Origin: an uncultured Sphingomonadaceae bacterium
GTDB taxonomy: Bacteria > Pseudomonadota > Alphaproteobacteria > Sphingomonadales > Sphingomonadaceae
Direction of reading: 5' to 3'
Assembly: GCA_947494305.1 (NCBI GenBank)
Contig: CANLUL010000001.1
Location: 992,001-1,056,000, forward strand
Length of the DNA stretch: 64,000 bases
A program made the translations under genes and the position numbers. The first letter of the stretch is position 1, and each line of letters starts with the position of its first letter. Positions 36,115-44,890 of the stretch are shown here, piece after piece. The notes beneath the pieces are model-generated. The model was not told the origin of the DNA. It did no database searches and saw only the letters and a program-made list of their open reading frames with translations.

Positions 36115-36562
36115 TGGCCTGACAGCCTTGTTACTGATTACAGCCTGCAGTGGTGATCCTGACAATGAAGTTCTGGCAGAAGCAGAAGAGCGTGCAGCTG
36201 CAAATGCTCCTGATGATGGCAGGATTGAGTGCGCTGTAAGTGGCGATACCAACTTTACGCGTGGCTGTGAAACAGAACGACTGTCTGGGGAGAACGGAAC
36301 GACATTGATCATCCGGCATCCGGATGGCGGCTTTCGTCGATTTAATGTTCTGACCGATGGTCGCGGTTTGGAAGCGGCTGATGGATCGGAAAAAGCCAAA
36401 ATCGAGATTGTTGAATCTCGCAAAATTCGAATTAGTGTTGGATCAGACATTTACATTATGCCCGCCAAGGTAAAGTCCAACAGTGCGCCAGAAGCGACCG
36501 CAGATATATCTACCAAGTCAGTTGATTTGCCGGCTGCTGCCGGAGATCAAGAATCCGAGTGA
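36095..36562 (+). CDS. Small lipoprotein
   Basis: 155 residues. [23 protein letters not shown] is a type II signal with a LITAC lipobox, so the protein is acylated at the cysteine (about C18) and anchored in the inner or outer membrane. The mature part contains a small beta-rich domain with two cysteines (IECAVSG, RGCETER) and a Ser/Ala/Thr-rich tail. Unrecognised beyond that. The start at 36095 lies within the end of ilvD. The following gene overlaps by 4 bases. Confidence 0.78.
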   Translation: MSMRIFSGLTALLLITACSGDPDNEVLAEAEERAAANAPDDGRIECAVSGDTNFTRGCETERLSGENGTTLIIRHPDGGFRRFNVLTDGRGLEAADGSEKAKIEIVESRKIRISVGSDIYIMPAKVKSNSAPEATADISTKSVDLPAAAGDQESE

Positions 36563-37962
36563 TCAACAACGGATACATTCTGTCGGCGGCTGAAATGCTT
36601 GCTGCAGAGGGAAAGTTGATTGAACAAGGAACGAGCGTCGAAACGCTCATGGAGCGCGCGGGGCAGGGCGCCGCGCAGCAAATCTGGCGAGTGTCACGTG
36701 ACCTACCTACTCTGGTACTTTGTGGGCCAGGAAACAATGGAGGCGATGGCTATGTTATTGCTGAATGGATGCGCAACAAGGGTGTTTCAGTCTCCGTCGC
36801 CGCCGCTGGAGACCCTAAAACAGATGCAGCCAAAAATGCCTGTTCACTGTGGAATGGTGACACGGTTTCTATCGATGCGGTTAAACCGTACGCTCAAATT
36901 GTTGACTGCCTATTTGGCACTGGATTGCAACGGCCCATCACTGGGAAGCTGCTGGAAACATATCTAAGGCTTTGTGCGAGTGCCAAAAAATGTATCGCTG
37001 TTGATATTCCCAGTGGAATCGAAGCCGACACAGGTCAATTGCTGAATGAAGTTCCAAATTTTAATCTGACGATTGCTTTGGGAGCGACTAAACCGGCACA
37101 TTTTTTGGAGCCCGCTCGCTCAAAAATCGGTCATGTCATGCAAGTGGATATTGGAATCGAAGCTAACAGCACCATCAGGCTGCAAAGCAAACCGGTAATT
37201 CCCATGCCAAGAACGATGGATCACAAATACACCCGAGGATTGGTTGCGATTGTTGCTGGCGAAATGCACGGAGCGGCAAAACTGACTGCGTTGGCCGCGC
37301 AATCTTCAGGTGCCGGCTATGTAAAAATATTTGCTTCGTCAGATTTGGAAACCCTGCATTCGAGCATCGTTGTGAATAGCTATAATGATCCGCAGCAGCT
37401 GTCGGAGTTGTTGAGCGATCATCGTATTGGTGCAGTAGCAATCGGACCAGGCCTTGGACGGCTCGATGGTGCAAGGGCAGTTATCGCTCAAGTCTTGGAA
37501 TGCAAATCTGATCTGGTTTTAGATGCGGACGCATTAACGGTATTGGGAGACAGTTTTGTCCAGCAGGTAAAAACGCGCACGCAGGCGATAATTGCTACGC
37601 CTCACTCGGGCGAATTTGGTGCAATCAATGGAGCCTCTAGTGTAAGCAAAATCGATGATACGATTGCGTTGGCCAAAGCTGCCAATACCACAATATTACA
37701 CAAGGGTTCGGACACTGTGATATCTGATGCGAACGGAAATGCGGCGCTTTCAACCTCTCCGAACTCCTGGCTTTCAACAGCAGGAACGGGAGATGTTCTA
37801 ACGGGAGTTATCGCAGCCCGCCTTGCCAATGGAGTTGAACCGTTTGAAGCTGCCAAACAGGGGCAGTGGCTCCATAGCCGTGCGGCTCAATTGGCGGGGC
37901 CATCGTTTTCTCCGGAAATATTAATCCGCTTCCTTCCACAAGCAATGGCCGAGTGCTTGTGA
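36559..37962 (+). CDS. nnr: Bifunctional NAD(P)HX epimerase / dehydratase
   Basis: 467 residues with two domains. The N-terminal YjeF_N epimerase (about 1-205) shows LMERAGQGAAQ, LCGPGNNGGDGYVIAEWM and VDIPSGIEADTG. The C-terminal ADP-dependent dehydratase (about 215-467) shows TRGLVAIVAGEMHGAAKLTA, IGPGLGR, ATPHSGEF and the GTGDVLTGVIAARLANG motif. Together they repair hydrated NADH and NADPH. GTG start overlaps the lipoprotein stop. Confidence 0.95.
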   Translation: MINNGYILSAAEMLAAEGKLIEQGTSVETLMERAGQGAAQQIWRVSRDLPTLVLCGPGNNGGDGYVIAEWMRNKGVSVSVAAAGDPKTDAAKNACSLWNGDTVSIDAVKPYAQIVDCLFGTGLQRPITGKLLETYLRLCASAKKCIAVDIPSGIEADTGQLLNEVPNFNLTIALGATKPAHFLEPARSKIGHVMQVDIGIEANSTIRLQSKPVIPMPRTMDHKYTRGLVAIVAGEMHGAAKLTALAAQSSGAGYVKIFASSDLETLHSSIVVNSYNDPQQLSELLSDHRIGAVAIGPGLGRLDGARAVIAQVLECKSDLVLDADALTVLGDSFVQQVKTRTQAIIATPHSGEFGAINGASSVSKIDDTIALAKAANTTILHKGSDTVISDANGNAALSTSPNSWLSTAGTGDVLTGVIAARLANGVEPFEAAKQGQWLHSRAAQLAGPSFSPEILIRFLPQAMAECL

Positions 37963-39170
37963 TAAATCCGGAACAAGACAATTTGATAACACGCGTTGCT
38001 GCCAAAGGTGATGGCGTAACATCAGATGGCCGTTTTGTGGCATTTTCAGCTCCGGGAGACCAACTTGCTGACGACGGTGGGTTAATAAAAGGATCGCATC
38101 ATATAGAAGCGGTGTGTCAACATTTTCAACAATGTGGTGGTTGTAGTCTTCAACATCTTGATGCGGAAACCTACTCACAATTTGTAAAAGAACGCGTCGC
38201 CAACGCTCTTGAAGGTCAGGATGTCTTTGTAGAAAAAATTCACCCTCCTTTAATATCAAAACCAAATAGTAGAATAAGAGCCAGCTTGCGTGCCGCAAAA
38301 ATCGGTAGTGAACTTAAACTGGGTTTTAGCGGCGCCGGAAGCCACCGGATCGTCGATATGCAGCAATGCGAAATATTACATCCTGATCTGTTCGCCGTAA
38401 TCAAACCTCTGCGCACGTTTTTGGACACCGTCGCACGCAAAAAACATGATTTTAACATTGAGATGACCCTCGTCGATCAGGGTGTCGACTTGACCATCAA
38501 GAACCTTCAGCCGGAAGGCTTGGAGGCCTTTGAAAGACTATCCAAATTTGCCCAGGACGCGGGGCTGGCTCGCCTATCGATCGATAGCGGATATGGTCCC
38601 GAGACACAGTGGGAACCAGTGCCAGTTACCGTTACATTTGGTGGTATCGCAGTTTCATTTCCGCACGGTGCATTCCTGCAACCCACCGAAGACGGAAAAA
38701 ACGTCTTGATATCTCGCATGCAGGAAGTTGTTGGAGATGCCAGACTGGTTGCGGACCTTTTTTCTGGCCTGGGTACTTTTGCACTCAGCTTGGGGAACGA
38801 GCGTAAAATATATGCTGCGGAAGCGTCTCGGGACACGATCGGCGCCGTAAAATTGGCCTCCAATAGTTCCGATCGTCAAGTTTTTGCAGAACATCGTGAT
38901 TTGTTTAGACGTCCTCTCTCAAACGATGAATTGAATAGATTTCATGCAGTCATACTGGATCCACCGCGAGCTGGTGCAAGAGATCAGGTCACGCAATTGG
39001 CACAGTCTAGTGTTGAAAAAATATGCTATATTAGTTGCAATCCAGCTAGTTTTGCGCGTGATGCCAAGACATTATGTTCAGCGGGCTATCAATTGAAACA
39101 AATCTGGCCAGTGGGACAATTTTTATGGTCCACACATGTTGAGCTCGTTTCCCATTTCGAACGGGCTTGA
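37959..39170 (+). CDS. Class I RNA m5U methyltransferase (RlmD/TrmA family)
   Basis: 403 residues. Cysteines C53, C59, C62 (CQHFQQCGGC) plus about C137 (MQQCEIL) would bind a 4Fe-4S cluster. VADLFSGLGTFALSL binds AdoMet, DPPRAG is motif IV, and the catalytic cysteine is in YISCNPASF (about C360). It methylates U in 23S rRNA (RlmD-like) or tRNA. The fine substrate is not decided. GTG 37959 gives the usual 4-base overlap with the previous stop. A GTG six bases upstream is an alternative. No terminator: its stop abuts the convergent nitrilase stop. Confidence 0.9.
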   Translation: MINPEQDNLITRVAAKGDGVTSDGRFVAFSAPGDQLADDGGLIKGSHHIEAVCQHFQQCGGCSLQHLDAETYSQFVKERVANALEGQDVFVEKIHPPLISKPNSRIRASLRAAKIGSELKLGFSGAGSHRIVDMQQCEILHPDLFAVIKPLRTFLDTVARKKHDFNIEMTLVDQGVDLTIKNLQPEGLEAFERLSKFAQDAGLARLSIDSGYGPETQWEPVPVTVTFGGIAVSFPHGAFLQPTEDGKNVLISRMQEVVGDARLVADLFSGLGTFALSLGNERKIYAAEASRDTIGAVKLASNSSDRQVFAEHRDLFRRPLSNDELNRFHAVILDPPRAGARDQVTQLAQSSVEKICYISCNPASFARDAKTLCSAGYQLKQIWPVGQFLWSTHVELVSHFERA

Positions 39171-40139
39171 TTAGTCTTCTGCGGATTTATTCCAGACCAC
39201 CCCTGGCTGCGGGTTCGTGTTAACGTTCAACTCAAACACATCAGCACGTGAATAGTGGCCATCGGTGTCTAGGGCGGCTTTGGCTTCTCTATTTGCCGAT
39301 ATGTCTATTTCGGCATGAAGGATTGTATCTGATGTGTCGGCTTCGGCCAGAATGGATCCATCGGGTGCGATGATCATGCTCCCACCAAATTGCAGTTGCT
39401 GGTCCGGAATTTGCTCTATTAACTCAAAAGCATCTTGATTGCCGCCTACTGCAACAAGTCCTTCCAAAAGGTCCTGACGGTGCAAAACTGTTCCGGCTGC
39501 CAATACATGACACCCTCCCTCGAAAGCATAGTGACGTGAGGCAATCGCATAAGTCTCGCGTACTGTAGGCCAAGCGGAAATGTGTACATCTTCGACCAGA
39601 TTATGCATAGCGGCCCGGGCTAGGGGCATCCAATGTTCCCAGCAAATCAAATTTCCTGTGTTTCCCCAAGTCGCTTCATGTACGTTCAAAGTTGACCCAT
39701 CACCGCGATTCCAGACCAAACGTTCTCCGTGCGTCGGCACCAGTTTACGATGATTTAGCGGTTTCATTCCGGCTCGAAAGATCATTTGATTATTGTAAAG
39801 GCTCGATCTTATGCGTTCATGTGCACCAATTGAAATGATCAATTCATGCTGATCAACAATGTCTTGTAACGGAGCAAATCGTGGATCTTTGTCCACTATG
39901 GCCTGTTCCAGCAATATTCGGTGCAGTGCTTTGGTACCTGGATGATCCCAAAGTGCCGCATCGGGTGCTTCATCTAGCCAGATCGGATATCCGCCCAAAA
40001 ATGTTTCACCAAAAGCAATGATTTTGGCGCCATCAGATGCGGCCTTTTCGGACAATTCAATCACTTGTTTGATTCCGTCGTCAATGAACAACGGGATGGG
40101 GGCTGCCTGAACAATTGCAACGCGCATTGGATTGAGCAT
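39171..40139 (-). CDS. Nitrilase family carbon-nitrogen hydrolase
   Basis: 322 residues with the Glu-Lys-Cys triad: E45 in FGETFLGGYPIW, K132 in HRKLVPTHGER, C166 in NLICWEHWMPLAR. The GETFLGGYPIWL and CWEHWMPL motifs match true nitrilases (nitrile to carboxylic acid) and not the amidase or carbamoylase branches. Start at 40139 or at an ATG 12 bases further in. It is followed by no gene on its strand and sits downstream of two MAPEG genes. Confidence 0.87.
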   Translation of the reverse strand: MLNPMRVAIVQAAPIPLFIDDGIKQVIELSEKAASDGAKIIAFGETFLGGYPIWLDEAPDAALWDHPGTKALHRILLEQAIVDKDPRFAPLQDIVDQHELIISIGAHERIRSSLYNNQMIFRAGMKPLNHRKLVPTHGERLVWNRGDGSTLNVHEATWGNTGNLICWEHWMPLARAAMHNLVEDVHISAWPTVRETYAIASRHYAFEGGCHVLAAGTVLHRQDLLEGLVAVGGNQDAFELIEQIPDQQLQFGGSMIIAPDGSILAEADTSDTILHAEIDISANREAKAALDTDGHYSRADVFELNVNTNPQPGVVWNKSAED

Positions 40140-40145
40140 ATCCGT

Positions 40146-40574
40146 TTAGAAAACAGCCATAGCCGCACGTATAACGAGGGCATACATACAGATACTAGCG
40201 ACCAAGAAGATGACGAAGCGTGGTGTCGTGTTAATGGTGGCCTGAAAAATCGAATGTACAATCCGCAGGGCAACATAAGCGCAAGCCAGCCAAAAATTGA
40301 GCCCATCACCCATGTCTATAAAGGCGAGCAACAGGCAGACAGCATAGAAAAGTGTCGGCTGTTCATGCAGATGATTGTAATTATGTGCTTTCCACTGAAT
40401 TTTAGCAGGTAGATGTTCTTCCAACTTACCCGGTGTCATCGCTTCGTCTGCCTGTTCTTTGGGCAGCTTTAATATTGCCGGAATTCGCGTCGCGTACATC
40501 CAAATGTACATCACCATAGTCCAAAGCATCAGGCCTACCATTGGCGCCAGTATCAAGCTGTTATCGTCGATCAT
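40146..40574 (-). CDS. MAPEG family membrane protein (copy 1)
   Basis: 142 residues with four membrane helices. The MAPEG signature lies at about residues 62-75, KAHNYNHLHEQPTL, followed by YVALRIVHSIFQATINT. The family includes glutathione-dependent membrane enzymes (transferases, leukotriene and prostaglandin synthases). Glutathione use here is suspected, not shown. The gene at 40625-41056 is a homologue with the same motif, so the pair arose by duplication. Confidence 0.82.
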   Translation of the reverse strand: MIDDNSLILAPMVGLMLWTMVMYIWMYATRIPAILKLPKEQADEAMTPGKLEEHLPAKIQWKAHNYNHLHEQPTLFYAVCLLLAFIDMGDGLNFWLACAYVALRIVHSIFQATINTTPRFVIFLVASICMYALVIRAAMAVF

Positions 40575-40624
40575 TTTTGCATTCCCCGGAATATCTATTC
40601 GATGTTAGCTAGAACTTACGCGGC

Positions 40625-41056
40625 CTAAAATAATGTAGCCCAAACAGCGTTGGTAGCCATTACTATTAGGCAAACTGTCGCCGCTACAAAAAGCAGGAAC
40701 CGAACTTTGACCAAGTTTACCGTAACCTGCCATAGGCTGTGGACAATCCGCAGTCCGACATAAGCCCATGCTAGGTAGAGATTTAGCCCGTGTCCTGCCT
40801 CTGCCATCGCTAATATCAATACGGTGGCATAAAAGATTGTCGGCTGTTCCATGAGGTGCGTGTAATTATGCGATTTCCAGTTCACCTTGTCCGGCAATAC
40901 ACCTTCGAGGTCCTGGCCCCGACCTCCCGGTGGCGCTTCACTTAAATCCGCCCCACTAGATTTCATTGCTGGAAGCCGGGTTCCTGCCATCCATAACAAC
41001 ATTATCAATGTCCAAAGCACCAGAACTGCTGCTGGTGCCAGAATTGCGGTGCTCAT
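40625..41056 (-). CDS. MAPEG family membrane protein (copy 2)
   Basis: 143 residues, same four-helix plan and motif (KSHNYTHLMEQPTIFYATV at about 62-80) as copy 1. The loop after the first helix differs most (SGADLSEAPPGGRG). The two copies are 50 bases apart in tandem. Function as for copy 1. Confidence 0.82.
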   Translation of the reverse strand: MSTAILAPAAVLVLWTLIMLLWMAGTRLPAMKSSGADLSEAPPGGRGQDLEGVLPDKVNWKSHNYTHLMEQPTIFYATVLILAMAEAGHGLNLYLAWAYVGLRIVHSLWQVTVNLVKVRFLLFVAATVCLIVMATNAVWATLF

Positions 41057-41136
41057 ATCGAAGTCCCCAAACTCTAAATGAAAGGGGAAGGTGCGTCAGC
41101 TTTTGTAAATTGTCAAATGCAACCTAATTTGCTGTC

Positions 41137-42330
41137 TTAAGCACCTGGGAAGGATAGGATATTTTCACGATCGGAACGATCAAGATTTTCTCCACTATAC
41201 AGACTATCCATCGGCTCGTCGGAAACAATATGACCTTCAATTGCTGCATAGCCATTGAATTTGGTTCGCATAGCGGAACCATATGCCCCTATCATCCCAA
41301 TTTCTATATAGTCGCCCGACTTGATATTTTCTGGGAGGATAAACGGTCCTGCCATATGGTCCATATCGTCACAAGTCGGGCCATAAAAACTATATTCAAT
41401 GCCAGATTTCGTATCACACCCGATTAATCGGACGGGAAAACGCCATCCGATATGAGCCGCATCAAACAACGTGCCGTAAGCGCCATCATTTATGTACAAG
41501 TCTGAACCGCGTCGTTGTTCAACTTTTACAATTAGGCTGTTATATTCAGCGGACAATGCGCGACCTGGTTCACACCAAAGTTCGGCGGAATAGCTGATTG
41601 GCAAATCTTCAAAAGTGCGGTCAATTGCTGAAAAATAGTGGTTGAGAGACGGTGGCTCCATATCGGGATAAATGGAGGGGAAACCGCCGCCTACGTTAAC
41701 AATATCAATGGTTACCGATGCCTCGACAATAGCGGAGCGCACGCGTTCCAGTGCATTGACATAAGCTAAAGGTGTCATTGCCTGACTACCTACATGGAAA
41801 CAAATACCCAATTGCTCGGCAACCTGCCGTGAACGCTGGAGCAAGGATATAGATTCATCGACCTCAATACCAAATTTTGAAGCAAGACTGATTTCGGCAA
41901 ATTCTGAAGCGACTTTGATCCGGATGCAAAGCGTCAGATCATTGGCACGGTCCGTTGCTTGTTGAATTTTTTCCAGCTCTTCGATTGTATCGAGGGAAAA
42001 TATCCGAACGCTATGGTCGTTATAGGCCTCCGCTATCATCTGCTTGGATTTTATAGGATGCATGAAGCAAATTACCGCGTCAGGAAGCAAGGCACGAACG
42101 AGCCGAACTTCCTCGATGGATGCTACATCATAGTGGGTTACACCTTCATCCCAGAGTAATTGTAATAGTTCCGGTGCAGGGTTGGCCTTGACTGCGTAGA
42201 GCGATTTTCCCGGAAACTGATCAAGGAAATAGCGCGCTGCTCGCCGAGCAGCGTGCGGGCGATGAAGCAATACTGGAATGTCTGGACAAAGAGCCTTTGT
42301 CAGCTCCTCAGCATTATGAAAAATGTGCAA
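41137..42330 (-). CDS. PLP-dependent ornithine/lysine-type decarboxylase (alanine-racemase fold)
   Basis: About 397 residues in the fold-type III decarboxylase family. PLP lysine K48 is in SLYAVKANP, FHVGSQ and VGGGFPSIYPD are present, CEPGRALSAE binds cofactor phosphate, and YGPTCDDMD (about C335) is the substrate-site cysteine of ornithine decarboxylases. It should make putrescine from ornithine (or cadaverine from lysine). No ATG is available. TTG 42330 is chosen for the AGGGGG 9 bases upstream. A TTG at 42360 would precede it. Last gene of the polyamine operon. A 115-base leader with competing hairpins precedes it. Confidence 0.88.
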   Translation of the reverse strand: MHIFHNAEELTKALCPDIPVLLHRPHAARRAARYFLDQFPGKSLYAVKANPAPELLQLLWDEGVTHYDVASIEEVRLVRALLPDAVICFMHPIKSKQMIAEAYNDHSVRIFSLDTIEELEKIQQATDRANDLTLCIRIKVASEFAEISLASKFGIEVDESISLLQRSRQVAEQLGICFHVGSQAMTPLAYVNALERVRSAIVEASVTIDIVNVGGGFPSIYPDMEPPSLNHYFSAIDRTFEDLPISYSAELWCEPGRALSAEYNSLIVKVEQRRGSDLYINDGAYGTLFDAAHIGWRFPVRLIGCDTKSGIEYSFYGPTCDDMDHMAGPFILPENIKSGDYIEIGMIGAYGSAMRTKFNGYAAIEGHIVSDEPMDSLYSGENLDRSDRENILSFPGA

Positions 42331-42445
42331 CGCAAGGGACCCCCTAAAAACCAGTTTCAATCAAACGCTGCCTTGCGGTTTGGAAGCCCCCTTGGGGCAG
42401 CGGAAAAGCGCCTATATGGTTGGTTTTTTAATCTGTAAAGGGGAT

Positions 42446-43618
42446 TCAGCTCAATCGATCTCGGAAAGTCGTCCAGTCAAATTCCTTCACGCAACGCAGT
42501 TCATCTGTTTCGCTGTTCCAAAGCCAGATTGAGGGCAGGGGAACGCCATTAAATGTGTTCATTTTGACCATAGAATAATGCGCTTGATCAAGAAACGCGA
42601 TCCGTTGTCCAACCTGCGGGCCTTCTGGGAGTTTATAGTCACCGATAATGTCCCCTGCCAGGCAACTGGGTCCACCTAAGCGAACCAATGGCCCTTCACC
42701 CTGTTCATTGAGCATTGCAGGGCGGTAAGGCGCTTCAATGACATCCGGCATATGGCAAGTGGCAGATACATCAGTGATCGCAACAGGCATGTCATTATTG
42801 AAAATATCGAGTACCTCTCCAACCAAGATCCCGGCATCCAGAGCGATCGCTTCGCCGGGTTCTAAATATGTCTGACAACCGGTTGTCTCCTGAACATCAT
42901 ATAGAAATTCTATCAACTCATCGCGTTGATAGTCAGCGCGTGTGATATGGTGACCGCCACCAAAATTCAGCCATTTCAGGTCTTCTACTACATGTTCGAT
43001 ATAAGGAACTATGGCTTCCCAAGTGCGGTTTAAAGGTTCGAAATCCTGTTCACATAATGTATGAAAGTGCAGCCCTTCGACCGCATCCATATGTTCCTCG
43101 GTCAGTTGATTGATTGGAAAGCCAAGACGGCTATGCGGCTGACAAGGGTCATATTTTGCAATCTCACCTTCGGCATGAAGTGGGTTTACACGCAATCCCA
43201 ACTCAAATTGCTCTCCGGCATCACGTAGGCCGATGATCGTGGGTGATAGTCTTGCAATTTGATCTGGTGTATTGAAGATAATGTGATCAGAAAGGGCCGC
43301 TATCTCAGGCAATTCATGTGGTTTGAAAGCCGGGGAATATGTCGCGATTTCACCTTGATATTTGTCAAAACCAAGCCGTGCTTCCCAAAGGCCGGAAGCG
43401 CTGACCCCATCGAGATGTTCACTAACCAGTTCAGAAAGCTCCCACATTGAAAAGGCCTTCAGCGCCGATAGTATTTTGGTGCCAGAACGATCTTTAACAT
43501 CCTGCAGTATTTCCAAATTCGAACGCAATTTGGCTTCATCTATGACGAATGCCGGGGAAGGCACTCTGTTAAGATCAAATTGCGCAAATGCGCCGGGATC
43601 ACCTGCCTGGGTTTTCAT
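42446..43618 (-). CDS. nspC: Carboxynorspermidine/carboxyspermidine decarboxylase
   Basis: 390 residues, fold-type III PLP enzyme. The lysine is K54 (KILSALKAFSMW). GLHFHTLCEQ, WLNFGGGHHITRADY and YLEPGEAI are typical of NspC. It removes the carboxyl group from carboxyspermidine or carboxynorspermidine to give the polyamine. ATG 43618 lies 2 bases after the dehydrogenase stop, so the two genes are coupled. A longer frame overlapping the previous gene was rejected. Confidence 0.94.
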   Translation of the reverse strand: MKTQAGDPGAFAQFDLNRVPSPAFVIDEAKLRSNLEILQDVKDRSGTKILSALKAFSMWELSELVSEHLDGVSASGLWEARLGFDKYQGEIATYSPAFKPHELPEIAALSDHIIFNTPDQIARLSPTIIGLRDAGEQFELGLRVNPLHAEGEIAKYDPCQPHSRLGFPINQLTEEHMDAVEGLHFHTLCEQDFEPLNRTWEAIVPYIEHVVEDLKWLNFGGGHHITRADYQRDELIEFLYDVQETTGCQTYLEPGEAIALDAGILVGEVLDIFNNDMPVAITDVSATCHMPDVIEAPYRPAMLNEQGEGPLVRLGGPSCLAGDIIGDYKLPEGPQVGQRIAFLDQAHYSMVKMNTFNGVPLPSIWLWNSETDELRCVKEFDWTTFRDRLS

Positions 43619-43620
43619 AA

Positions 43621-44838
43621 TTAGAAGCTCAATGGCCCCGCGAGTTCTTCCAACTTCCATGGCAAACCATGTTCATTGAGCATCGCCATAAATGGATCAG
43701 GGTCAAATTCCTCCATATTAAATACTCCGTTTCCTTGCCAGGTGTCTCGCAGCATCAATGCTGATCCAATCATGGCTGGCACTCCCGTTGTGTAGCTTAC
43801 GCCCTGATTACCGGTTTCTCTATATGCGGCTTCATGGCTGCATATGTTCTTCACATAGAGAGTTTTTTGAACGCCATCTTTTTCACCGGTGGCAATGACG
43901 CCGATATTCGTTTTGCCCTTGGTTGTCTCGCCAAGACTAGCGGGTTCGGGCAACACGGCCTTTAGGAACTGAAGTGGAACTATCTTTTGCCCTTCATACT
44001 CAATTGGATCGATCGAAGTCATGCCGACATTTTGAAGAACCTCGAGATGCGTTAGATACGCTTCTCCAAAGGTCATCCAGAAACGGATGCGTTGAATTTC
44101 CGGAAGATGTGTTTTGAGACTCTCGATTTCCTCATGATACATCAGGTACATATTTTTTGGACCAACGCCCTCAAAATCAAATTGCTGCTTGTGAGACAGT
44201 GCGGGGGTTTCCACCCAATCACCATTTTCCCAATGCCGGGCGGCTGCGGTAATTTCACGAATATTAATTTCGGGGTTGAAGTTGGTGGCAAAATGTTGCC
44301 CGTGATCGCCGCCATTACAGTCGAGAATATCCACTGTATCGATCCGGTCAAAATGATGTTTCTTCAGCCAACAGGTAAAGACGCTTGTAACGCCCGGATC
44401 AAAGCCGGAACCCAACAAAGCCATGATCCCAGCGTCCTTGAATCGATCATGATACTCCCACTGCCATTTATACTCGAACTTTGCTTCATCACGCGGTTCA
44501 TAGTTTGCGGTATCAAGATAATCGGTTTTGGTTGCAAGACAGGCATCCATTATCGGAAGGTCTTGATAAGGCAGCGCCAGATTGACCACGAGCGATGGTT
44601 TCTCGTGTTCAATTAGAGCCGTCATTGCGGGTACATCATCTGCATCAATCGCGCCCGTTTGAATATCAATACCGGTACGCTCTTTGACCGACTGTGCAAT
44701 CGCATCACATTTAGACACAGTTCGACTTGCTAGAAATATATCTGAAAACGGGCCGCTGCCCGATGCAATTTGTTGCGCCATTTTGTGAACTGCAACCGAA
44801 CTGACACCGCCAGCGCCAACGACTAGGACTTTGCTCAT
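43621..44838 (-). CDS. Carboxynorspermidine/carboxyspermidine dehydrogenase (saccharopine dehydrogenase family)
   Basis: 405 residues. Nucleotide-binding VLVVGAGGVSSVAVHKMAQ at 4-22, YLDTANYEPRDEAKFEY at about 96-112, then DCNGGDHGQHFATNFNPEIN, which marks the carboxynorspermidine branch rather than lysine catabolism. It joins aspartate semialdehyde to putrescine (or diaminopropane) with NADPH. First gene of the operon, ahead of nspC and the decarboxylase. ATG 44838 is chosen to fit the Rossmann start. An ATG at 44850 adds four residues. Divergent from the dehydratase gene, 52 bases away. Confidence 0.93.
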   Translation of the reverse strand: MSKVLVVGAGGVSSVAVHKMAQQIASGSGPFSDIFLASRTVSKCDAIAQSVKERTGIDIQTGAIDADDVPAMTALIEHEKPSLVVNLALPYQDLPIMDACLATKTDYLDTANYEPRDEAKFEYKWQWEYHDRFKDAGIMALLGSGFDPGVTSVFTCWLKKHHFDRIDTVDILDCNGGDHGQHFATNFNPEINIREITAAARHWENGDWVETPALSHKQQFDFEGVGPKNMYLMYHEEIESLKTHLPEIQRIRFWMTFGEAYLTHLEVLQNVGMTSIDPIEYEGQKIVPLQFLKAVLPEPASLGETTKGKTNIGVIATGEKDGVQKTLYVKNICSHEAAYRETGNQGVSYTTGVPAMIGSALMLRDTWQGNGVFNMEEFDPDPFMAMLNEHGLPWKLEELAGPLSF

Positions 44839-44890
44839 ATTTGGACTCATTCTTCTGGAGAAAAATTTACCGAGCATATAGGAGGTCGGC

